A stretch of DNA of 64,000 bases from Orobanche coerulescens (Eukaryota > Streptophyta > Magnoliopsida > Lamiales > Orobanchaceae). The translations under genes were made by a program, and so were the position numbers. The stretch spans positions 8,866,001 to 8,930,000 of the forward strand of contig CM065801.1 of assembly GCA_033398695.1 (NCBI GenBank), read 5' to 3'. Positions 22,772-33,105 of the stretch are shown here, piece after piece. Positions within the stretch are counted from its first letter, which is position 1, and each line of letters starts with the position of its first letter. The notes below the pieces were generated by a model. That model saw only the letters and a program-made list of their open reading frames with translations, was not told the DNA's origin and did no database searches.

Positions 22772-24423
22772 CAGTTGTGGTTTTTCATCTTGAGGATGAC
22801 GATGTTTTCGTTAATTGTGATATTGTCCGGAGTATCACAATGCTTTGTGCTCGGGGTTGAGAGACATTGTATATCGAGTCTTGGTGCTTGGCTAGAATGG
22901 CATAGGATTAATGTGTTATGTGTAATGTGTCCTTGTAAGTGAATTGAAGTGGATGATCGGGTCGTGGACCCTGTGTTTTGTGACCGGAATGGTTGGGTCG
23001 TGGACCCCGTGTTTTGTTAAACGGATTTGTATTTTGAAAAATGAACTTTGGGGTTGTGACCCTAAATGGCTTTCGAGGAATTAAGAACATTTTCAATTTT
23101 TGATGTTTTCAAAACTCCCGAGATTTGGAAATGTTTTCAAAATGCTTACTTGCTTCATTTACCTTTCAAGACTTGAACTATTTTTAACTAAATATATCTC
23201 GGGAAGTCTTTCGTTATATTCTCGGAATGTGTTGTGTATGGCTCGTATTTGCACTTTATACTTGCACTAGCGAAACAGTGGAGTTTGCTAACCCCAGTAA
23301 TCGGGGGTGGATATCTGTATTGTGTCCGGTACATGCGGGTTTTCGGAGCAAGACACAAGATCGGCACGAGGGATGATGAAAGACGAATGATACTAATCAC
23401 ACGAAGGCCAGTTTTGGGTTCAGTTAGTCGGAGTCCATTGTATTGTCTTTTCCGCTGTCTTATTGTTTGTGGTGGTAATTATCTTACCCTTGCGTGGGTA
23501 TGAGTCTGGATGAATTTATGTACTTTTATTTGTAAGTCAGTGTCGAAAGACCAAATCGGTCTATTGATTCGTTATTTTAATTCGTCAGTATGTAATGTAA
23601 TGTATTGTGTTGATGTCTAGCCTGGTGGGTCCTCACGGAGAGGGTCTGCGGCGTGTAATATTCCCGGTTTGATCTGGGGGTGTTACAATTAATTGTTGTA
23701 TAAACGTTGTTTTGAACTTGTTCTATGGATTGGATACTCGTATCTTTGGTTTGTTCAACCCGAGGGGTGATTTCTTTGTTCTTGAAGGGTCTTGAACATT
23801 TAATGTTCGATTAAATGTTCGAATGAGTTCCCTTTGATAGTTTGTTGGGATTTCCGTTGTTTTCGGCCTAGATTCTCGTCGTAATCATGTTTTATTATTC
23901 CTTACGGAGGATTATAGGTGCTCGATGATTCCGATGTTGAATTCCGTTGGTGATTGATGATTCATGTGGTGTTTTCCCGTAGTAATTTGGTCTTTATCGC
24001 GTTCTAGATAGTGTTCGGGAAATTGAGGGCTACCCGGCCGTATCCGTTCATTTTTCCATTGCTCGTGATATCGAGGCAAGTACCTTGTCCATACAATTCT
24101 TGTTTTATGGATATGATGATTCGAGATCGTCTTGGTGTGTTTGTTTGTTTGTTTGAAATGAGTTTTCAAAAGATTTGGTTAGCCTTGTTAAAGGCCCTCT
24201 TTCAAAACCGCGTGTGTTTTGTGATTGGTGTGTTTCATGAACGAGTATGTGACTCCTGTGGATATGTTTGGTGTTGATGATGCACTTGGTGTTGCGTGTG
24301 GATGTATATTGTTTCATTTCGGTGCATTGTGGTTTGACGTGGTGTTTTGCTAAGTGTTTGATGCCTCTGGGTGGATTGTTTGGATATCCTTGTTGTGATA
24401 TGTTATTTGTGCATGATTGTTTC

Positions 24424-24681
24424 GCTCACCGTGGGTTGGTTCGACGGGGCCACGGCGGGAATCCAATGGTAGAGCCATGGATTCATGAGTGGTGAATGTA
24501 TTTTACTCACCGTGGGTTGGTTCGACGGGGCCACGGCGGGAGTCCAATGGTAGAGCCCTGGATTCACGAGTAAAAACTTCACAGGTTGGTGTATATTTAG
24601 TGAATGTATTTTACTCACCGTGGGTTGGTTCGACGGGGCCACGGCGGGAGTCCAATGGTAGAGCCCTGGATTCACGAGTAA
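24424..24681. repeat. Three-copy minisatellite, 5' LTR
   Basis: Three units contain ctcaccgtgggttggttcga, then cggggccacggcgggagtcc, then a tail ending 'ggattcacgagt'. The first two are about 75 bp apart and the last two about 110 bp apart. The 3' LTR has the same three at 29459-29717. Confidence 0.9.
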
Positions 24682-25456
24682 AACTTCACGAGTTGATATT
24701 GATTTTTATGTCCGTCGAGGACACGTGACGTGGGTTTTAACCCTGTGAATTCTTGTCGGTTTTCTATTTGCGAAAACAAAACCTTTGGGCTGTGACCCCT
24801 GTTGATTTTTGGAAAGAGAAGGATTCGGAAATCCTAAATTGTTTTCTATTAAAACTCTCGATGGCATTTTAAACTGTTTTATAAATTGTTTCCCTCGATT
24901 TGTGATCTTTCAGTTTCGGAATGTTTTATCAAACTCGTGCCTCGGGAAGTGCTTTTCGTTACGTTTGGAACTTTGAGGATTCCTGATTATTATTGTTCTT
25001 GGAACTTGTATTGTATGGCTCGTATTTTTGCACTTGTACTTGCACTAGCAAAACAGTGGAGTTTTGCTAACCCCCGAGTATTCGGGGGGTGGATGTCTAT
25101 TTTTGCATTCAGGTTTTGGAGCATAGCACAGGGTCGGCACGAAGGATGATGAAAGATGAACGATACTAATCACACGAGGATCTATTGATGTCGTTTTGGT
25201 CTAGTTGTATTTTCTTTTCATTGCCGGTATCTTTTCCCCGTTGTACGGGAGTTTATTGTATTTTGACCCCCCTGCGTGGGTATGTGTTTGGATTTGAGTT
25301 GTATGTTATTATTGAAAAACCAAGTCGGTCTACTGAGTCATTTTAGCCTTAAAGGCGAGGTTTAGATGTTTGATTTTAGTTATCAGCCTGGTAGATCCTC
25401 GAGGAGAGGGTCTACGGCGTGTAATATCCCTGAGCGGATTGGGGGTGTTACATAAA

Positions 25457-25471
25457 TGGTATCGGAGCTTA
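25457..25471 (+). other. Primer binding site (initiator Met tRNA type)
   Basis: The sequence tggtatcggagctta begins four bases after the 5' LTR end. It matches the usual plant initiator-Met primer site (tggtatcagagc) with one difference. This fixes the orientation of the element as plus. Confidence 0.85.
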
Positions 25472-26000
25472 GGTTGTGGAAACCTAGGCTGTCGGGTCAG
25501 TGGTGTCTATTGAGTTTTGTCTCGTCGGATTTAGTCTGACTGAGTCGTGTCGCGACGCGTCGTTGAGTTGTTGGTCGTGGTTAGTATCGTGGGGCGATCA
25601 TCATCTTCGTGCGACCGGTGGAAGTAAGTCTCCCTTCTTTGTGTTGTGCCTCGTGTGACACGAGCTATTTTTATGATTATTTGTTAAGTGATGGAATTCT
25701 TATATGGTTTTTGATTTCACGATATGTATTTAATCGACTCTCGTATTTGATTTATACGAGGAGTGTCGTCGCTTGTGATGTCTTTTTATTGTTGTTTTTG
25801 TCCGTTGCTGATGATTTTCGAATCGATTTGCACGTTTTACAAGTTCTCTTGTGGAAGCTTTATGCTTATACACGTTCGACTTGTTCACTAGCCAGTGCGG
25901 TAGGGTCTTTAGAGGCCTCGAATGGGGCCAGTAGTTTTGTTCTGAATGTGGTTATTTGACTCTAATATTTTGTTCTTATGAGGAGTAGTGTTGCTGGATT

Positions 26001-26500
26001 NNNNNNNNNNNNNNNNNNNNNNNNNNNNNNNNNNNNNNNNNNNNNNNNNNNNNNNNNNNNNNNNNNNNNNNNNNNNNNNNNNNNNNNNNNNNNNNNNNNN
26101 NNNNNNNNNNNNNNNNNNNNNNNNNNNNNNNNNNNNNNNNNNNNNNNNNNNNNNNNNNNNNNNNNNNNNNNNNNNNNNNNNNNNNNNNNNNNNNNNNNNN
26201 NNNNNNNNNNNNNNNNNNNNNNNNNNNNNNNNNNNNNNNNNNNNNNNNNNNNNNNNNNNNNNNNNNNNNNNNNNNNNNNNNNNNNNNNNNNNNNNNNNNN
26301 NNNNNNNNNNNNNNNNNNNNNNNNNNNNNNNNNNNNNNNNNNNNNNNNNNNNNNNNNNNNNNNNNNNNNNNNNNNNNNNNNNNNNNNNNNNNNNNNNNNN
26401 NNNNNNNNNNNNNNNNNNNNNNNNNNNNNNNNNNNNNNNNNNNNNNNNNNNNNNNNNNNNNNNNNNNNNNNNNNNNNNNNNNNNNNNNNNNNNNNNNNNN
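26001..26500. other. Assembly gap, 500 N
   Basis: Exactly 500 undetermined bases lie inside the internal region of the LTR element. The round length suggests a placeholder, so the true size and any gag sequence here are unknown. Confidence 0.99.
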
Positions 26501-26656
26501 TCGCCGAACGATACCGTCGTTGTTGTAGTGTTTGTGTGTGTATTACTTTACGATGGTAATCGTTATATATGATATGTGTTATGATTCCTTCTTTGTCTTT
26601 GAGTTGGCATCTCCGGTATGTTGTTTTGCGGTGTTATGTTCCATTGTATCTAGCAT

Positions 26657-26857
26657 TTGTATTTTCGGTATGCCGAGCCGAGGCATTTCAACCGTGATGT
26701 GCCGGGGGAATGTACGTGCAATTTGTCCTTCTCGTCATTAACACATTTCGAGTGTGGACTCGAGGGACACCGAATTCAGTTTTGCGAATTGGCTACCGAG
26801 ACTTTCGGAGTTCGCGCTTCAGCACAGATAACAGAATCGACTTTGAGAGGCCTTTGA
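26657..26857 (+). pseudogene. Decayed gag zinc-knuckle remnant
   Basis: The frame contains HFECGLEGHRIQFC, which fits the gag CCHC knuckle (C-x2-C-x4-H-x4-C) except that the first Cys is His (cac). Its place, in the first half of the internal region, also fits gag. Flanking sequence has no recognisable capsid and frames are short on all sides. The match is short, so it is moderate evidence only. Confidence 0.45.
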
Positions 26858-27970
26858 AGGATTTTTCTGTCGATTGCCTGTTGTGTCGTCTCCTTGATTT
26901 CGTTATTGTGAGTAGCGGGGACGACCTTCTTTTATAAGAGGTCGAATGTAATACCCGTATTGTTTTTGGACTTCTTCATTTTCTCTTTCTCCAGTCTATC
27001 GATTCGCTCGTGTTCGTTGATACTTTCTGAACTTGTTCTGTATTCCGGTTTCATCGTTCGAACGAGCTGTGATCTTGTTTTGGGTCGATCTGGTTATCGC
27101 TGTGACATTTTCGAGTTCGGTTCGATTCTTGTGAACCTTGTTCGGAAGTAACACCCTTTGGTTCTACTAGCTCTTCTATTCGACGTGGATCGGATTTTGA
27201 ATTTCTGTATTTTCGACTCCGTCAACTCGTTTATGTTCGTTGACATTTCTGAACTTTCCCTATCCCTTGCTTTTGTTGATCGAACGAGTGTGGTATTGTT
27301 TTGGAATAACTCGTTTCTCGCTGTGACTTTTCAATCGCTATTCCCTTTCGTGTAGATCTTATGTGAATGCACATCTTGTTGTTTCACCGGATCATATATT
27401 GTCTCGAGTCGAGATGTGAAGCTTGGAGTTGTTGTTTGAATTTTATTGTTCTTCGTGATTCGAACATGAGTGTTCGATTTTTGTTGTCTCGATCGTTGTG
27501 GTTCGATCGTTTGATTGTTCGGTTCTTGTTGATCTCGTTTCGTGATTGTTGAGCGTTCAGACTCCTTCCTAATTTCCTTATGTTCGGGAAATTAGTCTCG
27601 TTTTCGATCTTCCAACCCTTGGGCGGTGTAATTCCGTATTTCTTCAGCGATTGGCTCGCGTTTTGATTGACGTACCGTTGGGGTGGTCGATTATATTGAT
27701 TTTCGTTCATCGTGTTTTGTGATTGTTCGGATAATTGACTTGATTGTATTATCCATTTGATGACGCTTGTCACTTGTTGGTTTTATTATATCCTTAACGG
27801 CGACGTTGTGTTGGTCGTCGTGGAGCGTGTTTTCACGCCGTATGTCTCTTTGCGTTTCTTGCAGCATTTCGCCGTTGGGCGCGAGTTTTCTGTTTTTGGT
27901 GTATCTCGTTGAGTTTTCCTGGCGGGATATTGCTTCTCCCTACTTGTTTTAAGTTTCGGGACGAAACTTC

Positions 27971-27987
27971 TTTTAAGGAGGGTAGAA
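27971..27987 (+). other. Polypurine tract
   Basis: ttttaaggagggtagaa lies directly before the 3' LTR start at 27988. It is the expected plus-strand primer for reverse transcription. Just upstream is agtttcgggacgaaacttc, which is also found (reverse strand) next to the 3' LTR of the element at 30988. Confidence 0.8.
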
Positions 27988-30479
27988 TGTAATATCCGCA
28001 ATTTTGAATTTCGGTAATTTTCTTTTTTCGGCGGAAGTTCGTTTTGACGACTCACTCCTGACCGTTTTGTCATTCCGAGAGTGATTAATTCTGCACTTTT
28101 TGTCATCCGAGTTCGTTTCGGTGTCGTTTTGTTGAGTTCCGTGTCCTTAATCGACTTTTTCACGTGGGAGTTCGACTTTGTAAAGTCACCATTAATTCTT
28201 GAAAACTCCAAAAATTCTGAATCTTTGCAACATTATAGAGAATCAAGTTAGCTTTCCAATGATTCAAACGGTGAGTCAATCGGAGTCCAGACGAAGGAGT
28301 TATGGTCGAAATAGTGAAGACTGCACGGTGTGCCTTTTTGGTGTTGAAGGGGGCTGTACCGTGTGCCGCGGCACACTCGAGTGTGCGCGGCACTAAGCTA
28401 ATTCTGGGCGTTTTTGGTGGCCCTAGGTCGCGGCACACTTGTCGTGTGCCGCGGCACCTGGCTTTTGCGTTTTTAGCGATTTTCGAGAAAACTTCATTTT
28501 CTCCTCTCTTCTTCCTCCTTCCATCTAGGGCGATTTGTGGGCGATTTTTGGGCGATTTGAGTGCTCCCAAACTTGTAGAGATCATCCACCTCAAGTCTTG
28601 TTGTAGATTTTCGGCCTCTACTTGAATCCTTCATCCAAATCAAGGTATTTTTGGCTTGAACCCTTGTTTTTGTAGATTTGGGGATTTTCCTTTTTGATTT
28701 CGATTCCAATCCGTTTTTAATCAATTAATTGTTGTATAAACGTTGTTTTGAACTTGTTCTATGGATTGGATACTCGTATCTTTGGTTCGTTCAACCCGAG
28801 GGGTGATTTCTTTGTTCTTGAAGGGTCTTGAACATTTAATGTTCGATTAAATGTTCGAATGAGTTCCCTTTGATAGTTTGTTGGGATTTCCGTTGTTTTC
28901 GGCCTAGATTCTCGTCGTAATCATGTTTTATTATTCCTTACGGAGGATTATAGGTGCTCGATGATTCCGATGTTGAATTCCGTTGGTGATTGATGATTCA
29001 TGTGGTGTTTTCCCGTAGTAATTTCGGTGCTATCGCGTTCTAGATAGTGTTCGGGAAATTGAGGGCTACCCGGCCGTATCCGTTCATTTTTCCATTGCTC
29101 GTGATATCGAGGCAAGTACCTTGTCCATACAATTCTTTTTTTATGGATATGATGATTCGAGATCGTCTTGGTGTGTTTGTTTGTTTGTTTGAAATGAGTT
29201 TTCAAAAGATTTGGTTAGCCTTGTTAAAGGCCCTCTTTCAAAACCGCGTGTGTTTTGTGATTGGTGTGTTTCATGAACGAGTATGTGACTCCTGTGGATA
29301 TGTTTGGTGTTGATGATGTACTTGGTGTTGCGTGTGGATGTATATTGTTTCATTTCGGTGCATTGTGGTTTGACGTGGTGTTTTGCTAAGTGTTTGATGC
29401 CTCTGGGTGGATTGTTTGGATATCCTTGTTGTGATATGTTATTTGTGCATGATTGTTTCGCTCACCGTGGGTTGGTTCGACGGGGCCACGGCGGGAATCC
29501 AATGGTAGAGCCCTGGATTCATGAGTGGTGAATGTATTTTACTCACCGTGGGTTGGTTCGACGGGGCCACGGCGGGAGTCCAATGGTAGAGCCCTGGATT
29601 CACGAGTAAAAACTTCACAGGTTGGTGTATATTTAGTGAATGTATTTTACTCACTGTGGGTTGGTTCGACGGGGCCACGGCGGGAGTCCAATGGTAGAGC
29701 CCTGGATTCACGAGTAAAACTTCACGAGTTGATATTGATTTTTATGTCCGTCGAGGACACGTGACGTGGGTTTTAACCCTGTGAATTCTTGTTGGTTTTC
29801 TATTTGCGAAAACAAAAACTTTGGGCTGTGACCCCTGTTGATTTTTGGAAAGAGAAGGATTCGGAAATCCTAAATTGTTTTCTATTAAAACTCTCGATGG
29901 CATTTTAAACTGTTTTATAAATTGTTTCCCTCGATTTGTGATCTTTCAGTTTCGGAATGTTTTATCAAACTCGTGCCTCGGGAAGTGCTTTTCGTTACGT
30001 TTGGAACTTTGAGGATTCCTGATTATTATTGTTCTTGGAACTTGTATTGTATGGCTCGTATTTTTGCACTTGTACTTGCACTAGCAAAACAGTGGAGTTT
30101 TGCTAACCCCCGAGTATTCGGGGGGTGGATGTCTATTTTTGCATTCAGGTTTTGGAGCATAGCACAGGGTCGGCACGAAGGATGATGAAAGATGAACGAT
30201 ACTAATCACACGAGGATCTATTGATGTCGTTTTGGTCTAGTTGTATTTTCTTTTCCGCTGCAGTATCTTTTCCCCGTTGTACGGGAGTTTATTGTATTTT
30301 GACCCCCCTGCGTGGGTATGTGTTTGGATTTGAGTTGTATGTTATTATTGAAAAACCAAGTCGGTCTACTGAGTCATTTTAGCCTTAAAGGCGAGGTTTA
30401 GATGTTTGATTTTAGTTATCAGCCTGGTAGATCCTCGAGGAGAGGGTCTACGGCGTGTAATATCCCTGAGCGGATTACA
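27988..30479 (+). repeat. 3' LTR of element 20078-30479
   Basis: It matches the 5' LTR along its length, with a few indels concentrated in the palindrome array (28358-28470). It has the minisatellite at 29459-29717 and the double hairpin at 30084-30126. Its end (cggattaca) lacks nine bases present at the 5' LTR end. Confidence 0.92.
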
Positions 30480-30987
30480 TTAAAGATATTTGGAAGTGAG
30501 GCTCTTGGATTGTCCTGCCTTAAATGATATATTTATCATGGTAATAAATGGAAGGGTGCTCACATATTTGTTGATGCAAAGGTAATAATAGGTAAACAAT
30601 AATTTACATTTAACCTGTTGAGAATATATGTTTTTGTTTGCCAAATATTGTTGGATTGGATTGGACTTTTTGTTGCCAATATTGACATCCGATGTTCTAT
30701 GTCTGACGCATAGAATATGTTATGACCTAAGAAATACAAAAAAAATGTAAGCGCATGGATATGTGTGTGTGAATAAACAACTGAAAATCAGAGCACGCAA
30801 CTACATTGAGCATCGCTTGTCAATATTAACAAATGAAAAATGAGGTGGATAAAGTCCACATCATTATTAATTTGTCAATATTGACAACCGATGTTCAATG
30901 CCTGTCACATACTATATGTTATGCCCTATAAAATTGAGAATATAAGGTTAGATTGAATTGATTTCCAACCTGAAAATTGTGAGTTAG
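30480..30987 (-). other. Helitron spacer between two LTR elements
   Basis: This island continues module A and the S spacer (compare 17425-17930). It separates the element ending at 30479 from the one starting at 30988, and continues at 39970. It has no gene. Confidence 0.85.
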
Positions 30988-33071
30988 TGTAACACCCCAA
31001 TTCACAACTGGGACATTACACGCCGTAGAACCCTCGTGAGGTCTACCAGGCTAACACATGACATATAAACCACAATGTAGTCCCGAATAATGCACTCAAA
31101 AGTAAATAAGGCCGTGGCCTCGGCCAAAACATTTTTAACGTAATACATGAACAGAGGTTAAATACCAATTTATTGCCCACGCAGGGGACTTAAACCAAGT
31201 TTTAAAATGGACAGTCTAACTTCAATACTCGACCATGCAATGACAAAACATAAAAATGTAGACTCGAGCCACATCATCAAGACAGCCCATTCTTTGCGTG
31301 CGTGTCCCGTGCCTGCTCCTCAGCCCTCCCGGTACCTGAAATGCATAAGACGCATTTTCCCCATTTAAGGGGTTAGCATTCGAATGGCTAGTGCAAATAC
31401 ACAATTACACAACATTATATACAAAAACGGTTTTACTCATTCATCTCAATCAGAAATCATTTGCCATAAATATTCCGGAATACTACGTTGACAATCAAAC
31501 CGGTTTCCAATCATCACGATATCACAAAATCACAACTGGTATCCCGTGGCCGTACCCCTTAGTATCGACCCCCAGACATCCCGTCGAACGCTCCGGGTGG
31601 GATACCACTTCCGCGGCCGTACCTCTTAGTATCGACCCCCAGACATCCCGTCGGACACTCCGGGTGGAAGTTCAATCACACACGCACCCAAGTCCACTTC
31701 CGCGGCCGTACCCCTTAGTATCGACCCACAGACATCCCGTCGGACACTCCGGGTGGAAGGAACACAACTCACGCACCCGAAAACTACAATTCATCATTCA
31801 TTTCGAGAATCACAATGTACATAACGAAATGTAATACATGTACTTGCCTTGAACACGATGAAACAAGGGAAACAACGAAGGAATAGGTTTTGGTCCGAAC
31901 AATCCTCCCAATCCGCTCCTAACACAACAACGGTATACAACAAGTCTCAATAATGCGGAAAGGTAAGAATTAATCCTAATTCTACCCGTTGGGACAATTC
32001 ATCGGACACCAAGAGTGCATAAGGAAATGAAATCGGTCAATGGTATAACAACGGGATTTCATCCCAATCAAAAACAAGAAAACCATGGGTCGCGTGAATA
32101 CTATCAAAATCTAATAACAACATCGGTTAATTCGAATTAAAACACAAGATCACCACCAAACCCTCCCCAAAATCATACTAGGGTTGAAGGAGTTCTTACC
32201 TCTTGAAGATTCAAGCCCTATAATCCAGAAGAACACGTGCTAGATCCACAATCCGAGCTACACGATCGAAGGAGGATGAAGAAAATAAAACACTCAAATG
32301 ATTTGTGAAGGAAAAACCCTCCCTCAAGCTCTCTCTCTCGGTTGTAGGTGAAGAAAAGGGAAAGAAATGAGTGAAATGCTCAAAAGCGAATTTATAGGGG
32401 TTGACTCGTCAGCAGACTCGGCCGTGTCCGCTGACACGGTCGCGGCCTGCTGGTAGCCGCGAGGACTCGGCCGTGTCTGCTAGACACGGTCGCGGCGCGG
32501 AGGGCCTTCCGATAGTGACCCGTCAGCGGCGACTTCGGCGACTCGGCCGTGTCTGGAACACGGTCGGGCGTCTGGCGATCGGTTACAGCTTATCCGGAAG
32601 AGTTCGACTCGGCCGTGCGAGCGACACGGTCGGGTCTGGCGAGGCAGACTTCGGCATTTCCGGACGAGTGCAGGCAGGCCGTGTCGGACGACACGGCGAG
32701 TTGGTCGGCGATGATCGGCCAATAAGCGAAAAAAATGAGCGGGTGAGCTAAAGCGACCATAACTCTCTCGTCAGGACTCAGATTGACTTACCGTTTGAAC
32801 CATTGGAAAGCTAATTCGATGCTCTATAATATTGAAAAGATTTAGAATTTTTGGAGTTACCAAAAATTAATGGTGATCTAACAAAGTCGAACTCATAAGA
32901 GGAAAGTTGAAACAATGAACAATAATGATACACAACTCGAAGTTTTTTCCGAGCGGTGAACACGGTGAATGAACATGATTGATGAATGATTATACTTGAG
33001 TGAAAATACCGAGTGACAATTACGGTGATAATTCTTGAATGAAAATGAATGAATTACAATAGGGTATTACA
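30988..33071 (-). repeat. 3' LTR of the chromovirus element
   Basis: Plus-strand borders are tgtaacaccc and gggtattaca. Read on the minus strand it has a hairpin array (32700-32411), a TATA box CTATAAATTC (32397-32388), a donor-like caagaggtaagaa (near 32199), a minisatellite (31760-31547) and the double hairpin (about 31395-31357). Confidence 0.92.
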
Positions 33072-33085
33072 TTATCTCCCCTAAA
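33072..33085 (-). other. Polypurine tract of the chromovirus element
   Basis: On the minus strand, ttaggggagataa directly precedes the 3' LTR. Its position fixes the minus orientation. Confidence 0.8.
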
Positions 33086-33105
33086 AATAAGTTTCGTCCC
33101 GAAAC

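Larger units (their letters stand above)
20832..23687 (+). mobile_element. Nested solo LTR with chimeric 5' end
   Basis: It is flanked by attaa (20827-20831 and 23688-23692), starts tgtaatatcc and ends gggggtgttaca. The first 123 bases match the 5' end of the LTRs at 20078 and 41602. At 20955 a second LTR start (tgtaatacccggttg) begins, matching the 3'-LTR start of the element at 30988 (read on the minus strand). The rest carries five GC-rich hairpins (21329-21604), a TATA-like cctttaaattc (21628), a donor-like caagaggtaagaa (21822), a minisatellite (22549-22771) and the double hairpin (23267-23308). Confidence 0.9.
20078..25452 (+). repeat. 5' LTR of element 20078-30479 (split)
   Basis: The LTR sequence is 20078-20831 and 23688-25452; 20832-23687 is a nested insertion. 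It holds gtgccgcggcac palindromes (20448-20560), a donor-like caaggtattt (near 20742), a 'gaggcaagta' motif (24072), a three-copy minisatellite (24424-24681) and the double hairpin (25048-25091). It ends gagcggattgggggtgttaca, which is nine bases longer than the 3' LTR end. Confidence 0.9.
20078..30479 (+). mobile_element. Non-autonomous Ty3/gypsy-type LTR element
   Basis: It starts tgtaatatcc and ends cggattaca, and is flanked by the duplication ttaaa (20073-20077 and 30480-30484). The 5' LTR is 20078-20831 plus 23688-25452 and is interrupted by a nested solo LTR. The 3' LTR is 27988-30479. The internal region (25453-27987) is only about 2.5 kb, including a 500-base gap, and shows a decayed gag zinc knuckle but no protease, reverse transcriptase or integrase. 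A primer site and polypurine tract are present, so it probably moved using enzymes from a relative such as the element at 30988. The two LTRs are nearly identical by eye, which suggests a recent insertion. Confidence 0.9.

Noticed and set aside
20955..23687. Solo LTR starting at 20955 rather than 20832
   Set aside because: The five bases before 20955 (atccg) do not match those after 23687 (attaa), whereas those before 20832 do.
24424..24681. Regularly spaced repeats resembling a CRISPR array
   Set aside because: It is a plant LTR minisatellite with three imperfect units, no unique spacers and a copy in both LTRs.
25978..26572. Two long open frames across 25978-26572
   Set aside because: They consist mainly of undetermined bases from the 500-N gap, and their ends have no recognisable protein.
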